Assembly: GCA_030407005.1 (NCBI GenBank)
Contig: JAUDYN010000010.1
Coordinates: 1,364,001-1,428,000, forward strand
Reading direction: 5' to 3'
Length of the DNA: 64,000 bases
Source: Desarmillaria ectypa
Taxonomy: Eukaryota; Basidiomycota; Agaricomycetes; Agaricales; Physalacriaceae
Part shown: one piece after another, positions 55,001-64,000 of the stretch
Layout: every line of letters begins with the position of its first letter
Position numbering within the stretch: the stretch's first letter is position 1
Notes under the pieces: model-generated
Database searches by the model: none
What the model was told of the DNA's origin: nothing
Seen by the model: only the letters and a program-made list of their open reading frames with translations
Made by a program: the position numbers and the translations under genes

Positions 55001-57999
55001 GAAAACACCTGAAGAAGCATGGACAGGAAGAAAACCCGATGTCTTGCACCTACAAGAGTTCAGTTATGCAGTCTAGATCAAATGGGAAGGAATCAGTCTT
55101 TCAAAGCTGGGCAGAAACTCAGAAAAAGCAAAGAAACATACCTTCATGGGATTTACAGAGGATGCAACAGTTATCAAATACTATGATGCAGAACTTCACA
55201 CAATCTGAGAATCCCAGAACTACAAGTTTATTGAGCCCATGGCTATAGAACAAAGCACAGACAATGTGCAGCTTGAGGGGGAGGCAGCAGAGATAAACAA
55301 TCCACCATCACCAAAGGGAGCTGAAGAAGAAAGTCAGCAAACCACATCACTACAGCCTGAAACCAAAGAAACCTCTGAGCCAACACCAGAAGCAATATGA
55401 CACACCTCACATATCACTAGTAATCATGACTACCACAAGCTCAACAACCCTAATACACAGAAAGCAGCACCATCATGAACTCCATTGGCCCTATCTGAAC
55501 ATTCCCCAGAATCAACAAATGTTGCAATGACTCAAAGCTATATTGCCAGTAACAGCAAGCATATTAATCATGACAACTTCCCATGAAGCCTTGCAGAGGC
55601 ACAAGAATCAGCAGAATGGCCTGAATGGAAGAAGGCTATGAGTGAGAAAATGTCAATGATTAGAGAAATAGGGACTTACAAGCTTGAGGATCTACCAGAG
55701 GGACATGAAACCATAGGCTGCAGATGCACCTATATGAAGAAATATGATGAGCATGGAAAAGTTCTATGCTACAAAGCCTGCCTCGTAGTACAAGGCTACT
55801 CATAGATTCCAGGAGTTGATTTTATGGAAACATTTGCACCAGTCATCTGTCTCAAATCTGTTTGTGCTGCACTAGATATAGCTGCCATCAAAAACCTCGA
55901 AATTGGTCAAATGGATATTAGAGGAGCTTACCTCAATGGAGAACTTGAGGAAGAAATATACATGCACCAGTCTTCAGACTATAATGATAAATCGGGATGC
56001 ATCTGCAAATTATACAAGACCCTCTATGGGTTAAAACAGTCAGGACATGAGTGGAACCATGAATTCAATAAGAAACTCATCTCCATTGGATTCTCAAAGC
56101 TCAAAGTCAACCATTGCATCTATAAATGTGTCCAAAACAGCAGGACAGTATTCCTGATTGTATGGGTTGATGACCTGCTGATCTTCACAGAAATACCTGA
56201 GGATCTAAACAGAGTAAAAAAGGAGTTAGCAGGGCTATTCAACATCAAAGATATGGGAGAGCTGAAAAAAATCATTGGGATCGAAATAGAGAGGAATCAT
56301 GACCACAACACCATCTCATTATCCCAGCAACAATACATCAAGGGAATACTCACCCATTTCAGCCTTCACAATGCATCATCAGTTACCACTCCACTTGATC
56401 CTAATGTCATCCTGTGAAAGTGACCAGCCAATGAACATGTTGAGCCTACTATCCAAGGCAGATATCAGTCTGCTATCAGCTCATTGATGTATGCCATGAT
56501 TTGCATATGGCCCGACATCGCATATGCCATACAGTTGTTAAGCCAGTTCTCAAATAACCTAAGTCCTGAACACTGGTCAGCTGTAAAGCAAGTGTTTAGG
56601 TATCTATCTGGAACTAAGAACTTAAAGCTCACCTTCTGAGCCAATAAAGAACACAAGGTTCTCAGCGCTGGATACACAGATGCAGATTATGCATCCAACC
56701 CAGATGACTGAAAGTCAGTCTCAGGCTACACCTACCTGTTGGGAGGTGGAGCATTTGCATGGTCATCCAAGAAACAGTTGACCATTGCCTTGTCATCCAC
56801 AGAAGCAGAATATATGGCTCTAGCACATGCAATACATCAAGCAATCTGGAATCACAATTTCTTAGCCAAATTGGGTTACATTCAAGAAGAACCTACTCTG
56901 GTATTTGAAGACAACCAATCCATGATCACCATTGCTAGAGATCCACAATATCATACATGGTTGAAGCATTTTGACGTGCAGAATCATTTTGTCCATGAAA
57001 AAGTAGAATCCAGAGTCATTGAACTATTGTATTGCCCCACCAATGAAATGGTTGCCGACATTTTTATGAAAGCATTGCTGAGACCCAAGCATGAGAAGTT
57101 TGTTCATGAATTAGGCCTATTGCCATCTTGAGGGGGAGTATTGAAGATGTGCTCAGCTGCATATAGCAATCTAGCAATTGGAGCAATGTTGAAGTGCCTG
57201 AACCTTTGCACACCTTCTCCTTGACTCGATTGCCTGTCTGCTCACTCAGCAATGAGTCAGACATGGACACTAGTAGATGATAGTATATTCTAGAAGTACC
57301 CACCTTGTAGTATATATACTGGGCAGACCAGCCCACCAATAATAACAGATTCATATTCTTACTCTCACCCACATCTCTCACACAGTCAAGTCTTGTAGTT
57401 TACCACTGTACTCATAACCTCCATTATACACTCTTTTACAACAATTCCTCTCTAGGTTGGTGTAAAGTACAAAGTCAAAGTCTTTTCTAGGCCATCGTAA
57501 TTCCTCTTTAGGTAGACAAAGTGATTAAAAGTCATTTTCATGCCACTGTAAATTGTCTCTACATAGGTGCAAGTTATCATAAAAGCCATCTCTATGCTGC
57601 CATTCTGCCGCTGTAATCTGTCTCTATGTTGGCAATCAATTGGTGATATCATTTGATGACAGAGGTCATATTATGGAATTAGGAAGTTGATGGAAACCTT
57701 GAGATAAATTAGGTTATGGGTTAATGAGCCTGATGCTGTCTTGAGGGGGAGTGTTGGGATTTGAGAGTTGAGCTGAGATGATGGCAATCTGGCATCATGC
57801 TGAACTTGCTGATTAAGAGAGAAATATTAGGAAACTTGTAGAAGATTCTAGTACATTAGCATTTAGTATATAAGTAGGTACAGTAGTGTACATCTGCATG
57901 CATTTGCAGAGCTCAGCCAAGTGCAATACTATTGGCCTGACACTGTGCATGTACTAACTGGGAATGAACTGATCTATTCATCCCCTGTTTTTTACAACA
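52015..57999. mobile_element. Small LTR element (TRIM-like), interrupted by a nested copia element
   Basis: Identical-length 248 bp LTRs at 52015-52262 and 57752-57999, starting TGTTGGGATTTGAG and ending ACAACA, flanked by a perfect 5 bp duplication GTGTC. A polypurine tract (gagggggag) abuts the 3' LTR. Without the nested insertion (52617-57443 plus one ATTCC) the internal part is only about 650 bp and shows no gag-pol, so it is a non-autonomous element of about 1.15 kb. Confidence 0.85.
52617..57443 (+). mobile_element. Nested Ty1/copia retrotransposon, degenerate
   Basis: 305 bp LTRs at 52617-52921 and 57139-57443, 5 bp duplication ATTCC, primer site ggttatgggcccc right after the 5' LTR, and polypurine gagggggag before the 3' LTR. 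The primer site is the complement of an initiator-Met tRNA anticodon region (half-tRNA primer, as in Drosophila copia). Domains in order: gag remains with zinc knuckle CWNCHKQGHTSAQC (~53730); protease YDSRT; integrase with CEACIQAK and YVDNAKEL; reverse transcriptase with GAYLNGELEEEIYMHQ, LYGLKQSGHEWN and VWVDDLLIF (~55820-56400); RNase H with SSTEAEYMALAHA (~56780) and VADIFMKAL. Many in-frame stops. Order integrase before RT defines copia. Confidence 0.88.
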
Positions 58000-58139
58000 G
58001 TGTCTAATATTCACAATAGTCTACAGTATAGACACAATGCTGCAAGTGTTGCTCTCCTCAGCATAGCCAGACTGACTAGCTTATTATTGAGGGACCCAAG
58101 GTCTGAATTATTTGTTCATCTATCTGTCTGGAATCAATT
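58000..58139. other. Gap between LTR elements
   Basis: 140 bp between the small LTR element and the second copia element; nothing recognisable. Confidence 0.5.
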
Positions 58140-58433
58140 TGTTAGGATAGCAATCCCAAGCAAGTACTAGAATGTACTCGAAGGATTGGCTTACTCAGCA
58201 GGATCAAGTTTGGACTATAAAAGTGGACATACATAGTATTTCGTAGTAAGTTCTAGAAGTAGTACAACATGTATTTAAGTAGGACACCTCTTGCTTGAGA
58301 GGTAAGATTTCACCATCCTTTCTATGTTCTCCTTGCTCTTGTTACAACAGGTTATGGGCCCCAGCCCTAACTGAACTACTTACATCATCACCAACTTCAC
58401 ACTCTTGTACTTTACATACACACATAGAACCAA

Positions 58434-58904
58434 ATGGATAGCCAGTCCATGTATAGGATTGAACCTCTTAAGGGCCCAGAAAACTATCTGACATGGAAAG
58501 TCAAGATGATTGATATACTAACTGATTTAGGTCTAATTGACTATGCCGATGGAAGCTCTGTGGCCCTGGCAGAAGCAGCACTGGTGGCAGATTGGAAGAA
58601 GAGTGATAGGAAGGCTCTTTCAACAATAAGGCTGTGGGTTTTGGATGGCCTGCTGGTGTATATTGCTGGTTCTAAGACTTCGGCAGAAGCCTGGAAAGCT
58701 CTGAAGGACATGTATGAGCCAAGGGGACCCATGGGAATTGTCCTTGTGAGAAGGAAATTCTTTAGAGCTCAGTGTGAAGAAGGAGGAAATATAGAGGAGC
58801 ATATTAAGACTATGAGGTCCTACCAGGAGGAGCTGGCATCCCTTAAGCAGACTGTTGAGGAGGAGGACTTCTCAATCACACTGCTTACATCACTTCCAGA
58901 ATCA
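58434..58904 (+). CDS. Copia gag fragment (open part)
   Basis: 157 codons of gag: LTWKVKMIDILTDLGLIDYA, TIRLWVLDGLLVYIAGSKTS and KTMRSYQEELASLKQTVEE, the typical UBN2-like copia gag fold. It ends at TAG where Trp is expected (PES-W-NSFISS). Part of the element at 58140-62648; not expected to work alone. Confidence 0.7.
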
Positions 58905-60830
58905 TAGAATTCATTCATTTCATCAGTGGATACTGCAGACTTGAAGGATTCATACAAGTTGATCTCCTGAATTCTCCAAGAAGATATCTGATTGCAGGAA
59001 AAGACTTCTGACCCAACAACAACACTTGCAGCACATGGCAAGAAGAAGTTTAACCTGAAAATCACATGTTATGGATGTGAAGAAACTGGCCACATTAAGG
59101 CCAATTGCCCAAATGGGAAGAAGAATTCTGGAAAGCAATGGAAGGGGAAAGGGAAGGGCCAGACTCAGGTACATGTTGCTAAGTCAGATTCTGATGAAGA
59201 AGATTATGCATTTTGGGCAAAAGACACCACACCCACTGCACTTGCAGGGTCATCATGGATTGGGGACTCAGGCACCACTAAGCATATAGTCAAGAATAGA
59301 TTGCATTTTTCTGACTATGTTGAGACCCCAGGACATGAAGTTATTAGTGTAGGAAAGTCAAAAGGCTTGGGAAGAGGAACAGTTAAGATTAAAATGGTTG
59401 AAGGAGGGAAGACCACTGCAGTCACTCTAAAGGACTGTATTCATTGCCCTGAAGCACCATTCAATCTTATATCATTAGGGCGCATCACGGATGCTGAGTT
59501 TGAACTCAAATTCAAGGAATCCCAGATGGATATTATCTCATCACATGGCAAAAGGATTGGCCATGGAGATAAAGTATTGAAGCTGTATAGCCTAGATATT
59601 ATTGCACCAGAAATAACCCAGGCCCATGCGACAAAACTGGCCCAAACATGGCAGAAGTGACATTGTGTAATGGGCCACTTAAACATGGGATCAGTAAAGA
59701 GACTATTTAGGAAGAAAATGGTCAAGGGAATGGATGTGGATGAGTTGGCAGTACTCCAGAAGGATTGCGAAGCCTGCATACAGGCCAAACATCATGCCAA
59801 GCCATTTCCACAAGAAGCTAAAAGGAATTATACCAAAATAGGTGAAATAACATTTTTGGACTTATGAGGGCCAGCCCAAACTCAGGGTATCCATGGAGAA
59901 AGATATTACATAAGCTTCACAGATGGGAAATCCCAGAGGACAATGTTGTATTTTCTGAAGTCAAAACAGAGTACAGAAATCTAAAAGAAGATTCAGCAGT
60001 ACCAAAAATATATCACAGTCCACACTAGAAGGGATCTGAAGTTTATGAGGATTGATAATGGGAAGGAATATATCAATGAAGAGGTGAAGAAATACCTCCA
60101 GAGCAATGGCATCCAGTTGAAACTGACTGCCATATATTCTCCATCCCAAAATGGAGTCGCTGAGAGAGTCAATCAGACTCTTGTGGAGTATGCTCATGCC
60201 ATGCTAGAAGAACATCACCTGCCAAAATTTTTATGGCCTGAGGCAGTGGCATATACCACATATTTGAAGAACCAATCATCAACCAGGGCCATCAGAAATG
60301 ATCTAACCCCAGAAGAAGTGTTTTGTGGAACAAAACTGGACATTTTAACACTTCAGGAATTCAGAACAAAGTGCTGGGTGTTGCAACAGGATAACAAAAG
60401 GTCAAAACTCGACCTGAAATCAAGGGAATTTATCTTTGCAGGTCTTACAGATGAATCAAGAGCCTGGAGATACTATAACTCACAGACTAGATAGATTCAG
60501 ACCTCAAGAAATGTTATATTCTCTAAAGAGAGCATTCTAAATGCTAACAATAATGAATACATTGTGTCTCATCCTCCACTGCTCAAGGGGGAGTCAGGGA
60601 GCAAAGTCGAGCAGATTCTGGATGGAAATGATGATATTTTGGACAAATCCACAGGTGCTGGGAATGCCAAAACAAAAGGGGAAATGCCCCTTGATGACCC
60701 AGCAACCAAATCAAAGTTACCTGTATGGCATGGGAAGGTGATTCAGCCATGTGACAAATCAGTCCAGACTGTATCAGTAGCCCCACTGAGTTACCAGTTC
60801 CTTAATAATCCAGCCTCATGAGGCACAAAA

Positions 60831-61616
60831 TTGCCAGAGAAGCAGCAGGAAGTAAGAAAGGAACCACTGGAGACTGCAGATAACCTCAGTGATAAGCCAT
60901 TAAGCCTTGAAGAAGCTAAAACAAGGCCAGATTGGCATCATTGGAAGAAAGCAATGGATGAAGAATATAATCTATTGACTTCTCTAGGCACATGGCAGCT
61001 GGAAGAATTACCTCAGGATAGGTTGCTTGTTGATTGCAAGTGGACCTACAGGCTAAAAAGAGATAGTGATGGGAAAATCACCAGGTACAAAGCCAGACTT
61101 ATTGTAAAAGGATTTTTGCAGAAACCTGGAATTGATTTCTTTGAGACATATGCACCTGTAGTTAGGCTGGACACATTCTGCCTACTTATAGCCATTGCCA
61201 CACAAAGAAACCTGATTATTCATGGAATGGATGTCATTGGAGCCTACTTAAATGGAAAGCTCAATGAATCTATTTATATGGCACAGCCATCTGAATATTC
61301 CAATGAGAGTGGCAAGGTGGCATACCTCAAGTTGACATTATATAGACTCAAGCAATCCGGCCGAGTTTGGAATGAGAAATTAAATGCTATCTTTTTGGGA
61401 CTCAGATATATGAGATTGATTAGCAATCAATGTGTGTATATCAGACAGATGGATTCTGGTCCTACAATTGTAGCTATGCATGTAGATGATATGATACTAC
61501 TTGCCCCAGATGATGAAACCATGTCTATTATAAAAGAAGAGCTTAAGAAAAAGCTAAATGTTACAGATATGGGGAAGATTCAATATATATTGGGCATGAA
61601 GATAGACAGGAATTAG
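60831..61616 (+). CDS. Copia reverse transcriptase fragment (open part)
   Basis: Longest open pol stretch of the second element (261 codons), covering the palm and fingers of the RT: DWHHWKKAMDEEYNLL, VDCKWTYRLKRDSDGKITRY, YAPVVRLDTFC, GMDVIGAYLNGKL and the catalytic VDDM, ending at a TAG after GMKIDRN. Confidence 0.75.
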   Translation: MPEKQQEVRKEPLETADNLSDKPLSLEEAKTRPDWHHWKKAMDEEYNLLTSLGTWQLEELPQDRLLVDCKWTYRLKRDSDGKITRYKARLIVKGFLQKPGIDFFETYAPVVRLDTFCLLIAIATQRNLIIHGMDVIGAYLNGKLNESIYMAQPSEYSNESGKVAYLKLTLYRLKQSGRVWNEKLNAIFLGLRYMRLISNQCVYIRQMDSGPTIVAMHVDDMILLAPDDETMSIIKEELKKKLNVTDMGKIQYILGMKIDRN

Positions 61617-62648
61617 GAGAAGAGTATTATTACCTTATCCCAAAAGGTATATATTCTGAAGGTACTTGAGTAAATGGGCATGAAAGACTGCAAACCAGTC
61701 AAAATGCCTATAGACCTGAATGTACAGCTAGAGAAAATCCTCAGAGTGCTGACACAGCCACCAGGCAATATTACCATACTGATGTCAGATCTCTGATGTA
61801 TGCAGCCAATGGATCTCAGCCTGATATTGCACATGCTGTTATGGAATTAAGCAAATACATACAAAATCTGGCTACTGAGCATGTCACAGCTCTGAAATGA
61901 GTTTGCTGTTGCTTGAAGAGGACTCTGAATTTTGGACTCACATGTGGAGGGACTACAAATGAACTGATACCCTACTCAGATTCAGACTGGGGAGAAGACA
62001 GGACAGATAGAAGATCAACATCTGGTTATGTCTGTATCTATGTAGGGGAAGCTGTTACTTAGAGTTCAAAGAAACAGCCCACTGTAGCTCTATCCACTAT
62101 AGAGGCAGAATATATGGCTCTTTCACACACAACCCAAGAAGTAATATAGTTGCAGGCAATTTTAACTGAATTAGGATTGCCACCTGATAGTGCAACTATT
62201 ATTTTTGTTGACAATTAGTCAGCAATCAAATTCACTGAGAACCCCATATTCCACATGTGATCAAAGCACATAGATATATGACATCACTTTATTCATGAGC
62301 ACATGGCTTCAAATGAAGTCAAAGTTCAGCACTGTGCATCAGAGGAGAACTTAGCAGATATATTCACTAAAGGGCTACCAAGACCATTACATGAATATCT
62401 ATCTGCATGTATTCTAGGAGCTTGGAATTGAGGGGGAGTGTTGGGATAGCAATCCTGAGCAAGTACTAGAATATACTCAAAGGATTGGCTTACTCAGCAG
62501 GATCAACTTTGGACCATAAAAGTGGACATATATAGTATTTCATAGTAAGTTCTAGAAGTAGTACAACATGTATTTAAGTAGGACATCTCTTGCTCAAGAG
62601 ATAGTATTTTACCATCCTTTCTACATTCTCCTCACTCTTATTACAACA

Positions 62649-63100
62649 TAATTCTTGCTTGGTGCCAATGGAACTTGCATAAAGTCAACTGATACATTAT
62701 TGCCTTCTACCTAAGCCAGACCAACTCCTGCTCACATGCTTCTCCATATCAGACAATCATGGCTTCCACTTTATCCTATACAACACTTTTCACTCCTCCA
62801 TAGCCTGGTTCTGGTTTTAGAGAGCCAGATATGAATGTGGCTTTTGTTTTTATAGGATCATTGCCAGGTGCTCCATATAATAGCTATGAAGAAAAAATGA
62901 AAACAATGAAAATAAAAGCAAAAGAGGAGAAGAATAGGTGGGTGTAGTAGCTAGAAAATAGGCTCACATGAGCATCATGCTCTAAAAGCCTAGGAGAGAG
63001 AATCCATTCCTGAGGCCTAAAGCTTGAAGACCTGAGTGAGGTCAGACTCTCTTTTTGTCTACCCATCATCATTGAGGATACTGCACTGACTTAGGCATGC
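62649..63100. other. CpG-poor degenerate sequence
   Basis: No gene or repeat identified. Confidence 0.4.
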
Positions 63101-63720
63101 ATAATGTTTAAAGAAGGTTATCAAAAGTATGAGCTCTTCATATGTGTCATTATCTTCTTTTCACCCATTGTGGGTGGAAAGTCCTCATCAACACCTCAAG
63201 AAAACTCTTCATGCTCTAAGTCAGCCTATTGGCTCTTCATCCTTCACTTAACCATTACAGAATGGATCCCAGCCTATATGCTATAATGTGGCTTCATGTT
63301 AGTTCAACCCATTACCTCCCAATTACTTACTGACCTTTCACCAGACCTCCCAATAATCTTCACTCTGTTGGTGTTTTGGTTCTGTCATATTGGCTAATCC
63401 TCATAGAATTTTAACATCAAAAGCATCCTGTGCAGATTCTATAACTGATACATATGACTATACTCCAGGTGCCTGATTTTGGTGGCAGATATCTTGATTA
63501 TAGATAGTCTGTGGAGGGTAAGTAATTAAGATATGGATACATATGAATAGGAAGAAGATATGAGGATAATCTTTTGTACAACCTGGGATTTTGTGATACT
63601 GTTGATGTTTTTTCCATATGAGCTTGAGCAAGGCTTTGGAGGATGCTCAATTTTTAAAACAGGAGAAGCCTCATATGTTAGAGTGATTTTATGAAGGTGG
63701 AAATGATTCACTCAGAATGC
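63100..63720 (+). pseudogene. Heavily mutated relic of the multi-TM family (copy 4)
   Basis: Matches 47.5-48.1 kb at nucleotide level after many transitions. Compare cagcctatatgctataatgtgg with gcatatgctataatatgg, atgttagttcaacccattacc with atgttagttcgatcaattacc, and tgattttatgaaggtggaaat with tgatttcatgaaggtggaaat. Almost every CpG of the other copy is TpG or CpA here. No open frame. Confidence 0.5.
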
Positions 63721-64000
63721 ATAATGTATCATTGAGCTGTCAACATCAACTTTTCTACATGTGTTATATGATCTCATCCAGCAGCAAAGCTTTCTGAACT
63801 TGAGGCTTGTATTTATTCTGGAGAGTTGGCTGTTTTTTAACTTCATCATTGTATAAGGAGGCTAGGTTTCCTGGTAGGTAGTAGTCTCTGTTCCTCTCTA
63901 TTATCTTGACAGGCTTTTTAGCAGTTCCATATAGGACTCATTTGAGTCCTTTCAATGTGGCCACATTTGGAATCCATTCCTTGTATAAGATGTAGTTTGT
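63721..64000. other. CpG-poor sequence to window end
   Basis: Nothing recognisable. Confidence 0.35.

Larger units (their letters stand above)
58140..62648 (+). mobile_element. Second Ty1/copia retrotransposon, degenerate
   Basis: 210 bp LTRs at 58140-58349 and 62439-62648, starting TGTT(A/G)GGATAG and ending ACAACA. The primer site ggttatgggccccagccc is the same as in the nested element; polypurine gagggggag precedes the 3' LTR. Flanks caatt/taatt are a near-match duplication. Gag starts MDSQSMYRIEPLKGPENYL at 58434, with zinc knuckle CYGCEETGHIKANC (59068-59109). Protease DSGTTKHI; integrase with CEACIQAKHH, FMRIDNGKEYIN and SPSQNGVAERVN; RT with YAPVVRLDTFCLL, GAYLNGKLNESIYMAQP and MHVDDMILLA (60831-61616); RNase H with DSDWGEDRTDRRSTSGY and EAEYMALSH. 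About a dozen stops, mostly one transition from a sense codon. Confidence 0.9.

Noticed and set aside
1..64000. CRISPR arrays, bacterial operons or phage features
   Set aside because: No regularly spaced short repeats; spliced eukaryotic genes throughout.

Overview
This window is nuclear DNA of a filamentous basidiomycete fungus, almost certainly an agaricomycete (mushroom class). The genes are dense and cut by many introns of about 50 nt with GT..AG ends and CTAAC-like branch sites. The gene families are typical of mushrooms: F-box proteins, a DUF6533 membrane protein, NACHT-ankyrin relics, a STE3 pheromone receptor and Ty1/copia elements. Where I spliced a gene by hand, the exon lengths summed to a multiple of three; this was done for nine genes.

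Layout. 0-7.2 kb holds conserved housekeeping genes: the 3' part of a beta-mannosidase, the proteasome lid subunit Rpn9, and a two-Myb telobox protein of the Teb1/Tay1 type. 7.8-9.1 kb and 24.8-26.0 kb are two arms (A and B) of a 1.2 kb inverted repeat made of divergent F-box gene starts. Between the arms lie a candidate farnesylated mating-pheromone precursor (9.83-9.96 kb, minus strand, with its own TATA box), Mrd1 with two snoRNA-like units in a composite intron, an Fmp46-like redox protein, a rhodanese, two tandem nitronate monooxygenases plus a relic of a third, and a 37-exon glycogen phosphorylase. 25.9-27.4 kb is an intact F-box gene. 27.6-28.9 kb is a nucleotidyltransferase pseudogene split by a 585 bp foldback element with CACTG ends. 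29.2-30.9 kb is an apparently intact STE3-type pheromone receptor.

33-40.4 kb holds a tandem pair of large membrane proteins of unknown function, the first broken and the second intact. 41.5-51.7 kb is a graveyard of NACHT/ankyrin (NLR-like) fragments in both orientations around an intact DUF6533 seven-TM gene, ending in a 5'-truncated sirtuin fragment. From 52.0 kb to the end the sequence is transposon-dominated and CpG-poor: a small LTR element with a full copia element nested inside it, then a second copia element, then degenerate sequence holding another relic of the membrane-protein family.

How it fits together. The pheromone candidate and the STE3 receptor suggest a pheromone/receptor (B-type) mating region. 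They are about 19 kb apart as read, but the inverted repeats frame the intervening 15.7 kb. Flipping that segment would put the pheromone gene about 5 kb from the receptor. The concentration of broken genes, duplicates and transposons on the receptor side fits a fast-evolving, low-recombination region. The mating-locus assignment is an inference.
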